From contig NZ_JAHXDI010000001.1 in assembly GCF_023091865.1 (NCBI RefSeq), positions 682,001 through 746,000 of the forward strand: a stretch of 64,000 nt of DNA, given 5' to 3'. The DNA is from Chromohalobacter moromii (GTDB taxonomy: Bacteria > Pseudomonadota > Gammaproteobacteria > Pseudomonadales > Halomonadaceae). The notes below the pieces were generated by a model. That model searched no databases. It was not told the origin of the DNA and was given only the letters and a program-made list of their open reading frames with translations. Positions 46,111 to 54,532 of the stretch are shown piece by piece; within the stretch, counting starts at the first letter, position 1, and each line of letters opens with the position of its first letter. The position numbers and the translations under genes were made by a program.

Positions 46111-48074
46111 GCGACGCACAGTATTCCTTGATCCTGGAGGCGACGCCGCCTTCGCGCACGCGATTGTTCGAGAGCCTGACGTGGTGGGAGGCGCTGGGCT
46201 GGCTGCGTGCGCTGGATGCTCACTTCGTGCGCTTTCTCGCCGAGCACGACGCCCAGGCACCGGCCGAGGTCCTGCTGGCGGCGGCGCTCGCCAGCCATCA
46301 ACTGGGACGAGGCCATGTCTGCCTGGCGTTGTCGCGTGCCTTGGCAGCGCCGCGAGACGTGCTGTCGCTGCCGCCGCTGGAAGAAAGCGCGCCACAGGCC
46401 GAGGTGCCGCTTCCCGTGGACTTCCTTCAGGGATTGGATAGTGCTACCTGGGCGTCGCGATTGGCTGCGTCGCCATTGGTGGCGCCGCCCGGGCCGGGTA
46501 CCACGCCGTTAGTGCTGGAGGGCGAGCGATTGTATCTACGCCGCTACTGGTCGGCCGAACGAGCAGTGGCGGCGCATCTCGGTGAGCGTCTGGGGCGGCC
46601 TCTGCCGGTGGAGGCGTCGTTGGCCGACCCTTTGGCGCGGCTTTTTGCCGCGAACGCCACGCACGACGATACGCCGGATTGGCAGAAGGTGGCGTGCACG
46701 CTGGCGCTGCGTAACCGACTGACGATCATTTCCGGCGGCCCCGGCACCGGCAAGACCACGACCGTGACGCGGCTTTTGGCATTGCTTCAGACGCAGGCGC
46801 TGTCGTCGGCGGAGGCGACTAACGGTCTGCGTATCCAACTGGCCGCGCCCACCGGCAAGGCGGCGGCACGCTTGTCCGAGTCGATCGCTGGCGCGGTGCA
46901 GGATCTCGACGTCGGCGATGACGTCAAGGCGGCCTTGCCACGCGAGGCGTTGACGTTGCATCGCTTGCTGGGCGCGCGACCGGATACGCGTCGTTTTCGC
47001 CATCACGCCGGGCACCCGCTGAGTCTCGACCTGTTGGTGGTGGACGAAGCCTCGATGGTGGATCTGGAGTTGATGGCCGCGCTACTCGAGGCCATGCCGC
47101 CCGAGGCGCGTCTGATTCTGCTTGGCGACAAGGATCAGCTCGCCTCGGTGGAAGCCGGCTCGGTGCTTGGCGATCTTTGCGCCAATGCCCTGGATCAGGG
47201 CTATTCGCCTCATGCCTGTGACGTTCTCGAGCGGCTGGCGGGAATCTCGATGACACCCGATGCCGCGTGCTCGCCGCTGGCCGATCACGTGGTCATGCTG
47301 CGCAAGAGCTATCGCTTCGATGCGCATAGCGGCATCGGTGCCCTGGCGGCGGCGACCAATGCCGGCGACGTCGCGGCGTTTCGCCGTGCGTGGGACGCAG
47401 GTTACGCGGATATCGACTGGCTGGCGGCGGCGCATGATCGGGCGGCCATTGAGCGTGCCGCGCTGGCCGGCTATCGCGCTCTTTACCGGCGTATCGCGGC
47501 AGGCACCACGGCGGTAGAGGTGCTGGAACGGCTAGGGGACTTCCAGGTGCTGTGTGCGCTCAAACGTGGCCCCTGGGGCGTCGAGGGGCTCAACGCGCGT
47601 ATCGCCACACGTCTTTGGCGGGAAGGTTTCATCGACGATCACCAGGGTTGGTACGCCGGGCGCCCGGTGATGGTAACGCGTAACGATCCACAACTGGGGC
47701 TTTATAACGGTGACATCGGTATCGTCTTGCCCGACCCCGAGGCGCAGCAGCGTCTGCGGGTGTTTTTTGCGACCGCTGATGGCGCGCGGGCGGTGTTGCC
47801 TTCGCGTCTTGAGGCCTGCGAGACGGTGTTCGCGATGACGGTACATAAATCGCAGGGCTCCGAGTTCGACCACGTGCTGTTCGTACTGCCTGAGCACGCC
47901 ACCCCGATTCTGACTCGCGAGCTGGTGTATACCGGTATTACCCGCGCCAAGCGCCGGTTGACGTTGGCCGGCGGCGACGCGCGGGTCATGGACAGCGCGC
48001 TGCACCGACGCGTGGTACGTGACAGCGGCTTCGCCGACTGGGTGGCGGCATTGGAAGAGGAGGAGACATCATGA
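46107..48074 (+). CDS. recD: Exodeoxyribonuclease V alpha subunit
   Basis: 655 residues, SF1B helicase. Walker A GGPGTGKTTT is near residue 210, LLVVDEASMVDLELM is Walker B, LLGDKDQLASVEAGSVLGDL motif III, and TVHKSQGSEFDHVLFVLP and TGITRAKRRLTL the last motifs. It is the fast 5'-3' motor of RecBCD. Its stop overlaps the start of a creatininase-family gene (ATGA), which is unusual for a rec operon. Confidence 0.96.
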   Translation: MSDAQYSLILEATPPSRTRLFESLTWWEALGWLRALDAHFVRFLAEHDAQAPAEVLLAAALASHQLGRGHVCLALSRALAAPRDVLSLPPLEESAPQAEVPLPVDFLQGLDSATWASRLAASPLVAPPGPGTTPLVLEGERLYLRRYWSAERAVAAHLGERLGRPLPVEASLADPLARLFAANATHDDTPDWQKVACTLALRNRLTIISGGPGTGKTTTVTRLLALLQTQALSSAEATNGLRIQLAAPTGKAAARLSESIAGAVQDLDVGDDVKAALPREALTLHRLLGARPDTRRFRHHAGHPLSLDLLVVDEASMVDLELMAALLEAMPPEARLILLGDKDQLASVEAGSVLGDLCANALDQGYSPHACDVLERLAGISMTPDAACSPLADHVVMLRKSYRFDAHSGIGALAAATNAGDVAAFRRAWDAGYADIDWLAAAHDRAAIERAALAGYRALYRRIAAGTTAVEVLERLGDFQVLCALKRGPWGVEGLNARIATRLWREGFIDDHQGWYAGRPVMVTRNDPQLGLYNGDIGIVLPDPEAQQRLRVFFATADGARAVLPSRLEACETVFAMTVHKSQGSEFDHVLFVLPEHATPILTRELVYTGITRAKRRLTLAGGDARVMDSALHRRVVRDSGFADWVAALEEEETS

Positions 48075-48901
48075 ATGCTTCATCGCTTGAACATGCCGCG
48101 ATCGGTGGCATCGACTGGGCGTCGCTGAGCAGCCCCGAGTTGGCTCGGCACGTAGGCCCGGAGAGCGTGGCTTTATTGCCGCTGGGGGCCATTGAACAGC
48201 ACGGTGCGCACCTGCCGCTGTCGACCGATGTGGATATCGCCGACGGCCTGGTGGCGGCGGCTCGTACCCGCGTGGCACGCGACCTCGAGTTACTGGTACT
48301 GCCGACGGTGGCGGTGGGGGCGAGCATGGAGCATGGCGATTTCGCGGGCACCTTGAGTCTGACGCCGGAGATTGCCATTGCGCACTTGGTAGAGATCGGC
48401 GCCAGCGTGGCGCGCGCCGGGGTCCGCCGCCTGGTGCTGTTCAATAGCCATGGCGGCAATAAGGCGGTGGTCGATTTAGCGGCACTCAAGTTACGTGAGC
48501 GCCATGGCTTGCTGGTGGTCAAAGCGAATTACTTTCGCTTTGCGCCGCCCGACGACGCGCTGCCCGCCGAAGAATTGCGCCACGGGCTGCATGGTGGCGC
48601 GTTGGAAACCGCGATGATGATGCATCTTGCGCCACACAAGATACGCCAGGCCGAACTCGATGAGGCAGTCTCGCTAGGGGCTCATCAGGAACGCGCCGGG
48701 CGCACGCTACTCCCCGAGGGCGATGCTGGATTCGCCTGGATGGCGCAGGATCTGCACCCCAGCGGCGTGGTAGGCAACGCAACGCTGGCCACGCCGATCC
48801 TGGGAGAACGGTTGGTCGCGCATTTCGCTGGGCGTCTGGCGAGCGTGATCGAGGAAGCGCGCTGCTTTGATCTCGCCCAGCTACGCGAACAAGGCCCTTA
48901 G
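48071..48901 (+). CDS. Creatininase family protein (ArfB/MftE-like amidohydrolase)
   Basis: 276 residues. The metal ligands are intact: Glu42 and His44 in GAIEQHGAHLPL, Asp53 in STDVD, His127 in FNSHGGN, and a late Glu in LHGGALETAMM. Known members are creatininase, the mycofactocin peptidase MftE and the archaeal deformylase ArfB of flavin/F420 synthesis. The gene starts inside the recD stop codon and is probably translated from the recBCD message, yet it stands next to GTP cyclohydrolase II and a RibD-type reductase, which makes an ArfB-like role on a formamido-pyrimidine attractive. This function is inference; the substrate is unknown. Confidence 0.83.
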   Translation: MNASSLEHAAIGGIDWASLSSPELARHVGPESVALLPLGAIEQHGAHLPLSTDVDIADGLVAAARTRVARDLELLVLPTVAVGASMEHGDFAGTLSLTPEIAIAHLVEIGASVARAGVRRLVLFNSHGGNKAVVDLAALKLRERHGLLVVKANYFRFAPPDDALPAEELRHGLHGGALETAMMMHLAPHKIRQAELDEAVSLGAHQERAGRTLLPEGDAGFAWMAQDLHPSGVVGNATLATPILGERLVAHFAGRLASVIEEARCFDLAQLREQGP

Positions 48902-48951
48902 GATGAGTGGCGCGCCGGCATGGCGCGCGTCACCTTATTAGAGCGAGTTCA

Positions 48952-50103
48952 TTAGAGCGAGCCTGACGTATCGCGGCGCGGGACGCGCCTGTCGCTGGCG
49001 TCGGGGCTTTCGAGCAGGTCCTCCAGCCAGTGTCCGGCGCGTTCGGCCTTGGCGCTCAGGTAGCGTCGATTGTGCTCGTTGAGTTGGCCGTAGCAAGCTT
49101 CGCGGCCCACCACGTCGATGCCGCCGAGGCTCATGGCCGCGATCTTTTCGGGGTTGTTGGTCAAAAGCGCGATACGCGTGACATCGAGCTCGGCCAGCAT
49201 CTGCAACGCTGCGCGGTACTGCCGTTCGTCCTCGCCGAATCCCAGCACCTGATCGGCATCGACGGTATCCAGTCCGGCATCCTGCAGGCCATAGGCACGC
49301 AGCTTGTTGGCCAGGCCGATGCCGCGCCCTTCCTGGGCGAGATACAATAAGATACCGCCGCCACGTTCGCTAATGGCCGCCACGCTGGTGCGTAACTGTT
49401 CGCCACAATCGCAGCGCAGGCTACCGAACAAATCGCCTGTCAGGCAGGCCGAATGCAAGCGTACCGGCACGGCATCCGTCCAGTCGGCGGGATCGCCGAC
49501 GAGTACTGCCAGATGCTCGCGGAGGCCGTCGCTTTCACGGAACAGCACGAAGCGGGCGTGTTCGGCATTGGCGAGGGGCACGTCGGCTTCACTGATACGC
49601 TTGAGCGAGGTCATATCGCCTTCGCCATAGCGTTGCACGTCGTCGAGTGCCACACCGAGCAGAGTACCGTCGTCGATGAGCGCGGCCAGTGCCTCGCGCT
49701 GGGTGGCATCGACCCGGGCGCTGAGCGCGGCGGGGACCAGCAGGCCGCGTCGCATCAAGCCCAACGCGGCTGTCTCGGCAGCGGATGCGGGTTCGGGCGC
49801 ATTGGCGTTCGGAGGCTCGGCCATGGCGGCCATGGCCCAGGCGACGATATCGCGGGCACGGTGATGTCTGCCCAGGGGGAGGTGTACTGCGTCGGCGTCA
49901 TCGGGAGCGATTGCGCCCAGTCGGGCGAGACGATGCTTGGTGATCACCAGGCTTGGCGCATGGCCGGCCGTATTGGCAAGCTCAGCCAGAGCGGTGTCGT
50001 CGATGCCTTCCAATGGCTGGATCAAGATGTCTTCTTGCGGGGTTCGCAGCACGACCGGCAGGCCGCGGCGCAAGTCGAAGATTGCACGTTCTACCTGTCT
50101 CAT
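48952..50103 (-). CDS. ribA: GTP cyclohydrolase II with N-terminal extension
   Basis: 383 residues. The C-terminal half is a canonical GTP cyclohydrolase II: zinc ligands Cys220, Cys231 and Cys233 in CLTGDLFGSLRCDC, the GTP-binding YLAQEGRGIGLANKLRAYGLQ, and LLTNNPEKI near the end. Residues 1-170 form an additional domain that looks like a degraded relative of the DHBP synthase-type N-terminus; its key motifs were not recognised. The enzyme opens GTP to the diamino-pyrimidinone that starts flavin synthesis. Its position away from other rib genes and beside a lone RibD-type reductase suggests a dedicated second copy. AAGGAGAGG lies before the ATG. Confidence 0.88.
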   Translation of the reverse strand: MRQVERAIFDLRRGLPVVLRTPQEDILIQPLEGIDDTALAELANTAGHAPSLVITKHRLARLGAIAPDDADAVHLPLGRHHRARDIVAWAMAAMAEPPNANAPEPASAAETAALGLMRRGLLVPAALSARVDATQREALAALIDDGTLLGVALDDVQRYGEGDMTSLKRISEADVPLANAEHARFVLFRESDGLREHLAVLVGDPADWTDAVPVRLHSACLTGDLFGSLRCDCGEQLRTSVAAISERGGGILLYLAQEGRGIGLANKLRAYGLQDAGLDTVDADQVLGFGEDERQYRAALQMLAELDVTRIALLTNNPEKIAAMSLGGIDVVGREACYGQLNEHNRRYLSAKAERAGHWLEDLLESPDASDRRVPRRDTSGSL

Positions 50104-50145
50104 GAGCCTCTCCTTGGTTTTTGCGCGTCGTAATGCTTCGATGAC

Positions 50146-50157
50146 GTGTCATGACAC
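50146..50157. promoter_or_regulatory. 12-bp palindrome between ribA-like and RibD-like genes
   Basis: GTGTCATGACAC is self-complementary and lies in the 83-bp divergent promoter between the two starts (50103 and 50187). A regulator acting on both genes is possible. Confidence 0.4.
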
Positions 50158-50186
50158 TTTCGTTGGCACACGGCACTGGAGACCGT

Positions 50187-51032
50187 ATGAGCCCTGCGAC
50201 ACTCGATGTGGCGCTGGCCTGGCAAGGTATTCGCGAGGCTCGACGCCAGAACTGGGACGCCCATGCGGCGTTGACGCTGGCAGCCGGCCGGTTGCGAATC
50301 TGGCGCGGCGGCGCCTGGCAGGCCGACGCCCCGGTCACGGCGGAGGCGGCGGCACTGCTCGATAGCCTGCTGCCGAGCAGCGCCACGCCCGGGCGTTTCG
50401 TCATCGCGCAACTCGGGCAGAGCCTCGATGGACGTATCGCCACGGTCACTGGGGCCTCGCACTATGTCACTGGCGAGGCGAGCCGTGTGCATCTGCATCG
50501 CCTTCGCGCGCTGGTCGATGCCGTGGTCATCGGGGCGGGCACGGCTTGTGCCGACGACCCGCAACTCACCGTGCGGCATGTGACGGGGGACAACCCGGTA
50601 CGCGTGATTCTCGATCCCAACGGTCGCGTGCCCGCGACCAGTGGCGTACTTCAGCGCGGCGACGCCCCGACGTTGCATATCACCCGGCATCCGTTGCCGC
50701 GCGAAACCCTGGGCGCCCATGTCGAATCGCTGGTGCCCGACGGCGCGGCCGATCTGACGCCGTCCGCGATGCTCGACACCCTGGCGGCACGCGGGCTTCG
50801 ACGCGTGCTCATCGAAGGCGGCGGACAGACCGTGTCGCGCTTCCTGGCGGATGGTCAGCTCGACCGTTTGCATGTGGTCGTGGCACCGTTGCTGATCGGT
50901 TCGGGGCGCCCAGCGGTTAGCTTGGCCGAGATCGAGACCCTCGATGCCGCTCTGCGTCCGCCATGTCGCACGTTTGCGATGGGCGACGACACGCTGTTCG
51001 ATCTGGCGCTGCGTCCCGGTCACGTGGGGTAA
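50187..51032 (+). CDS. RibD C-terminal-domain reductase (no deaminase domain)
   Basis: 281 residues from ATG 50187 (TGGAG 6 bases upstream). From about residue 70 on it matches the RibD reductase domain: FVIAQLGQSLDGRIA, then SHYVTGEASRVHLHRLRALVDAVVIGAGTACADDPQLTVR, and LIEGGGQTVSRFL. The first 65 residues lack the zinc deaminase motifs of full RibD. Such stand-alone reductases include archaeal ArfC and fungal Rib7, which reduce the ribosylamino-pyrimidine before deamination. The stop codon abuts a MITE-like element. Confidence 0.85.
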   Translation: MSPATLDVALAWQGIREARRQNWDAHAALTLAAGRLRIWRGGAWQADAPVTAEAAALLDSLLPSSATPGRFVIAQLGQSLDGRIATVTGASHYVTGEASRVHLHRLRALVDAVVIGAGTACADDPQLTVRHVTGDNPVRVILDPNGRVPATSGVLQRGDAPTLHITRHPLPRETLGAHVESLVPDGAADLTPSAMLDTLAARGLRRVLIEGGGQTVSRFLADGQLDRLHVVVAPLLIGSGRPAVSLAEIETLDAALRPPCRTFAMGDDTLFDLALRPGHVG

Positions 51033-51173
51033 GAGGGTGTTTACAAAACAGGCGAACGATGGCAAGACAAGGCAAAATTGGCCGAAAACACGGAGTTTAC
51101 ATGGGGTAAATGAGTCTTTTGAGGCCGATTTTAACGCCGGATTGTCGAGTGCAGGCCTTTTGTAAATACCCTC
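51033..51173. mobile_element. MITE-like element with 16-bp terminal inverted repeats
   Basis: The left end gagggtgtttacaaaa (51033-51048) and the right end (51158-51173) match in 15 of 16 positions as inverted repeats. The 109 bp between them have no reading frame of note but include the partial palindrome gtttacatggggtaaat. The whole 141-bp unit fills the space between two convergent stop codons. No clear target duplication is visible; no transposase is present, so mobilisation would need one in trans. The type is familiar in gammaproteobacterial genomes, but the exact family was not identified. Confidence 0.65.
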
Positions 51174-51177
51174 TGCG

Positions 51178-52158
51178 TTATCGCGCATGGCAGCCTCCTC
51201 CGCTCTTGCTCGTTAGCGGGGCGCCTGTCGAGGTGTCACGGTCTCGACGCTGACGACGCCGGCGGCAGAGCATCCAGGCACCTGGCAGACTCGAGATCAG
51301 CACGATGACCCCGTAGATCAGCGAAATGGCCACGCCCTGGGCGGGCTCGAGCCCGGCGCCCATCCACACCAGTGCGGCGGCACTCTCACGGAGCCCCCAA
51401 CCGGCTATCGAGAGGGGAATCGCCATGACCATCAGCACCGGTGGAATCAAGGGCAACAGGGTGGCGAGGTCGATATCGGCCCCTACGGCACGGGCGGTGA
51501 TGGCATAGATCGTGATGTAGCTTGCCACGACACCCAGGGAGCTGAGGCATTGCCAGAGCCACATACGCGAGGCGACCAGGGCGGTGCCGAGATCGTCCAA
51601 TGTGTGATGCAGCCAGGCCGGCGGGTGGCGATACCCCCAGACTCCTAGCCCGCCCAGCACGATAACCCCTGTCGTCAGCGCCCCGGGGGCATTACCCAGC
51701 CGGGCAAGGCCACCGAGCACGCTATCGCGCAAGGTCGGTGAAGCTAGCAGTCCCATTATGGCGATCAGTGCCAGCATCAGTTGGCCGGAGAGGCGTTCGA
51801 TGATGACGGCGCGCCATGCCCGTGGTCGGTCCACGCTCGATCGGGCATGGCGCCAGGCTCGCGAGGCATCGCCCATTACCCCGCCCGGCAGTACTTGGTT
51901 GAGAAAGGTCGCCATGTAGTATTCCGCCACGGCACGACGTAGCGGCAGCGTTAGCCCCATGCGCCGGGCGGTCAGTCGCCAGCGCCAGGCGGAGAGCACG
52001 ACCTGGGGCACGCTGAGGGCCAATGCCAGCAATAGCCAGCCCGGGGCGGGGGCGACGAAAGCGTCGCGTAGTGCCTGGGCATCCAGTCGCCAGGCGAGCA
52101 GGCCGATCAAGGCGCCGCTGACACCCAGGCGCAGCCACATGGCGTTAGCGCGGGTCAT
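51178..52158 (-). CDS. Lysylphosphatidylglycerol synthase TM-region (UPF0104/flippase-like) membrane protein
   Basis: 326 residues from ATG 52158, which overlaps the methyltransferase gene by 14 bases (GGAG 8 bases upstream). About eight membrane helices; the segments RRAVAEYYMATFLNQVLPGGVMGDASRAW and SIAGWGLRESAAALVW are the hallmarks of the UPF0104/AglD-like family, whose TM region occurs with and without catalytic domains. Members are suspected lipid or polyprenyl-glycan transporters. It is the last gene of a chain from the PTPS-like gene through glycosyltransferase and methyltransferase. Confidence 0.82.
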   Translation of the reverse strand: MTRANAMWLRLGVSGALIGLLAWRLDAQALRDAFVAPAPGWLLLALALSVPQVVLSAWRWRLTARRMGLTLPLRRAVAEYYMATFLNQVLPGGVMGDASRAWRHARSSVDRPRAWRAVIIERLSGQLMLALIAIMGLLASPTLRDSVLGGLARLGNAPGALTTGVIVLGGLGVWGYRHPPAWLHHTLDDLGTALVASRMWLWQCLSSLGVVASYITIYAITARAVGADIDLATLLPLIPPVLMVMAIPLSIAGWGLRESAAALVWMGAGLEPAQGVAISLIYGVIVLISSLPGAWMLCRRRRQRRDRDTSTGAPLTSKSGGGCHAR

Positions 52159-53011
52159 GGTCCGGCTCCGGTGCGGCGAACACATCGCGATGACCGACGT
52201 AGAGGTCGACCTGGCCTTGATCCAGCGCTTCGCGGCGACGTCGCCACCAGCGGTCGATACGTGCGCGTTCTTCCGGCGCCTGTTCGCGGGCGGCCTCGGC
52301 CCAGCCGTCGAGCAAGCTCAGGGCCAGAGGGCGTTGGGCGGGGCCCAGTCGCCAAGGACTCGGGGCATCGACGAGCCGGAAACCCCGGTCGCCGAAGGCA
52401 GTGGCGAGCGCCTGAGGGGCGGCCGTGCCCAAGGCAGGCCCGAAGCCCTTGTCGCGGCGCTGATGCGCGGCCAGGGTGGCGAACAACCAAGCATCGTCGC
52501 GATCGGTAGCATCGGCGTCGTTGGTACAAAAGCGCGTATCGCCCTCCACGCTTAGGGTGATCAGGGCGGCGCAGCGATGAACCGCACAGGCGTCGGCGAG
52601 GGCCTCGACCCAGGTGGCGCTGACCAGATCGCACAGCGCCGAGGCGGTGACCAGATCGACGTTTGTCAGCCAATCTGCCGCCAAGGCGTTCAGATCGTGT
52701 TGCTGGGTGGTCAGGCGAATCGGCATGCCGTCCATGTCGCGAAGCGGTTGGCAGCGTCCCAAGGCATGCTCCAGCAGATCGGCGTCATGATCGACGAGCC
52801 GCCATGTCTGAGGCCCGGGAAGACGCGGTGTGAGATAGCGCACGTTGGCACCGCTGCCGCTGCCCAGATCGACGAGTCGTGCTTCGCGTGCCTGGCAGTG
52901 TGCGGCAAGCCAGTCGCCGGCGGCCTGCAAGGGAGCCGTGGCGCGAGCGTCGTGGTCGGCCTGCTCGCGCATCGCCAGCCAAGACTCGCTGAACGTACCG
53001 GCGGCGTTCAT
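52145..53011 (-). CDS. SAM-dependent methyltransferase-like protein
   Basis: 288 residues from ATG 53011, overlapping the GT4 stop (ATGA). Motif I is VDLGSGSGANVRYL near residue 47, followed by WRLVDHDADLL as the SAM ribose-binding acid. LVTASALCDLVSATW is the post-motif region. Overall it is a class I fold; the methyl acceptor is unknown. Its strict coupling to the glycosyltransferase suggests modification of the same product. Confidence 0.78.
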   Translation of the reverse strand: MNAAGTFSESWLAMREQADHDARATAPLQAAGDWLAAHCQAREARLVDLGSGSGANVRYLTPRLPGPQTWRLVDHDADLLEHALGRCQPLRDMDGMPIRLTTQQHDLNALAADWLTNVDLVTASALCDLVSATWVEALADACAVHRCAALITLSVEGDTRFCTNDADATDRDDAWLFATLAAHQRRDKGFGPALGTAAPQALATAFGDRGFRLVDAPSPWRLGPAQRPLALSLLDGWAEAAREQAPEERARIDRWWRRRREALDQGQVDLYVGHRDVFAAPEPDHDPR

Positions 53012-54057
53012 GCGGCGCCTCGTTGCAAAGCGGCGGCGAAGGCCGAACCGACCTGCGACCAGTCGCGCTGCGAGGCTCGTGCACGCTCGGCGCCTTCGCG
53101 CCATGCCTGACGCTTGCGCGGGTCACCGAGCATCTCGCGCAGGGCGTCGGCAAGCGCAGCGACATCGCCGGCGGGCACCTTCAGGCCGGCCTCGTCGGGC
53201 AGGGTATGCGCCAGCGCCCCTCCGGTCGTGGTGATCACGGGCAAGGCATGTGCCAAGGCCTCGCTGACGACCATGCCGTAGCCTTCGTAATGCGAGGGCA
53301 GCACGAAGATGTCGCTGGTGTGATAAGCCTCGCTGAGGGCGTCGGCAGGCCGCTCGCCGAGCAAGTGGACGCGTTCTTCAAGGCCATGGGCGGCGATACG
53401 TGCCTGGACATGCTCGACATGCGCCGGTGCCCGATCCAGACCACCGATGCAATCGCATGTCCAGGGCAGGTCGGTCAGCGTGGCCAGCGCTTCGACGAGC
53501 ACATCATGCCCCTTGCGCGGAGTGACCGTAGCCACGCACAAAAGGCGAGGCACCTCAGCATTGCCACGTGCCGGCGCGGCGCGCATCACGCCGGGTTCGA
53601 CCACATGCAAGCGTTCGGCCGTCACACCGAAATCGGCGAGGCGGCGAGCGGTGAACGCACTGGTGACGATGACATCGCGCACGGCCGACAGCGCCCGGGT
53701 TTCGCTGATCGTGAAACGTTCGCGTTCGGCGTCACCAAGACCGGTTTCGTCGGCGAGCGGATGGTGAACCAGGGCGGTGAGCGTCAAGCGCTGGGCATGG
53801 GGTTCAAGTACGTCGGGCAACCCACCCATCGCGAGTCCGTCGATAATGACATGGGCGCCTTCGGGCTGGGCCGCCAAGGCGTTTTCCAGTGCCTTTTTTG
53901 CCGTGGCGTCGGGGGCGGGAAAACGCCCCTCGAGGCCGATGACCTCGACCGACCAGCCGTGTTCGCGCAGGGCCGTGACGACGCGCGCATCGTAAATGTA
54001 GCCGCCGGTCAACTGATCGGGATCGCCGGCCACGATCAATGTCAGCACTTCGCTCAT
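53008..54057 (-). CDS. GT4-family glycosyltransferase
   Basis: 349 residues, GT-B fold. The N-terminal Rossmann half starts with [20 protein letters not shown]; the C-terminal half has [20 protein letters not shown] and the donor-binding [19 protein letters not shown] with the family's E-x7-E. The acceptor and sugar donor are unknown. It starts in the stop codon of the PTPS-like gene (ATGA), so the pterin-type protein and the transferase are made together. Confidence 0.88.
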   Translation of the reverse strand: MSEVLTLIVAGDPDQLTGGYIYDARVVTALREHGWSVEVIGLEGRFPAPDATAKKALENALAAQPEGAHVIIDGLAMGGLPDVLEPHAQRLTLTALVHHPLADETGLGDAERERFTISETRALSAVRDVIVTSAFTARRLADFGVTAERLHVVEPGVMRAAPARGNAEVPRLLCVATVTPRKGHDVLVEALATLTDLPWTCDCIGGLDRAPAHVEHVQARIAAHGLEERVHLLGERPADALSEAYHTSDIFVLPSHYEGYGMVVSEALAHALPVITTTGGALAHTLPDEAGLKVPAGDVAALADALREMLGDPRKRQAWREGAERARASQRDWSQVGSAFAAALQRGAA

Positions 54058-54452
54058 ATCGCGCCCTCGTAACTGGCCCAGGCGATATGCGACTCATGTA
54101 GCGTGACACTGAGGGCCGTCAGGCCATGCCCGGTCTCGCCGAGTTCGCCCTGGCGAATGGCGTGGGCGAGCCGCTCGAAAATCACCTTGGCCATGAACTC
54201 GGTGGTGGTGTTGCGCCCCTGGAACTCGGGAACCTCGTCGAGGTTGTTGAAATTGAGCTCGCTCAGCACGCGGGAAAGTGTCTGGCTGGCCAGGCCGATG
54301 TCGACGATCAAGTCGTCACGGTCGAGTTCGGGGCGCTTGAAGGCGACATCGACCACATAGGTAGCGCCGTGCAAACGTTGCGCGGGGCCGAATATCTCGC
54401 CGTTGAAGCTGTGCGCGATCATGAAATGATCTCGAACCGTTAGGCTGAACAT
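54054..54452 (-). CDS. 6-pyruvoyltetrahydropterin synthase-like protein with altered active site
   Basis: 132 residues from ATG 54452 (AAAGGAG upstream). The T-fold PTPS/QueD family is recognisable by [25 protein letters not shown] and [13 protein letters not shown]. Compared with E. coli QueD, the catalytic Cys27 position is Ala24, the zinc His33 of the HGH motif is Ala30, and the Asp-His pair of LDH is Asn67-Phe68; His14, His28 and Glu120 remain. It probably cannot do QueD chemistry and may bind or modify another pterin-like ligand, or serve as a scaffold. Upstream is a GCCGGT-N9-ACCGGT inverted repeat (54474-54494). Confidence 0.82.
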   Translation of the reverse strand: MFSLTVRDHFMIAHSFNGEIFGPAQRLHGATYVVDVAFKRPELDRDDLIVDIGLASQTLSRVLSELNFNNLDEVPEFQGRNTTTEFMAKVIFERLAHAIRQGELGETGHGLTALSVTLHESHIAWASYEGAI

Positions 54453-54473
54453 CCGTGTGGCTCCTTTTGTATT

Positions 54474-54494
54474 GCCGGTATGTGTATGACCGGT
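54474..54494. promoter_or_regulatory. Inverted repeat upstream of the PTPS-like gene
   Basis: gccggt (54474-54479), 9 bases, accggt (54489-54494). It lies in the 80-bp gap between the MDR gene's stop and the PTPS-like start, a possible operator or weak hairpin. Confidence 0.35.
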
Positions 54495-54532
54495 TATGCG
54501 TTTTATGTGGGCGTCGTCGCATAGTGGCAGCG

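Noticed and set aside
53023-54072. 349-codon plus-strand frame
   Set aside because: Mirror of the GT4 glycosyltransferase gene; the minus strand carries the family motifs and ATGA overlaps.
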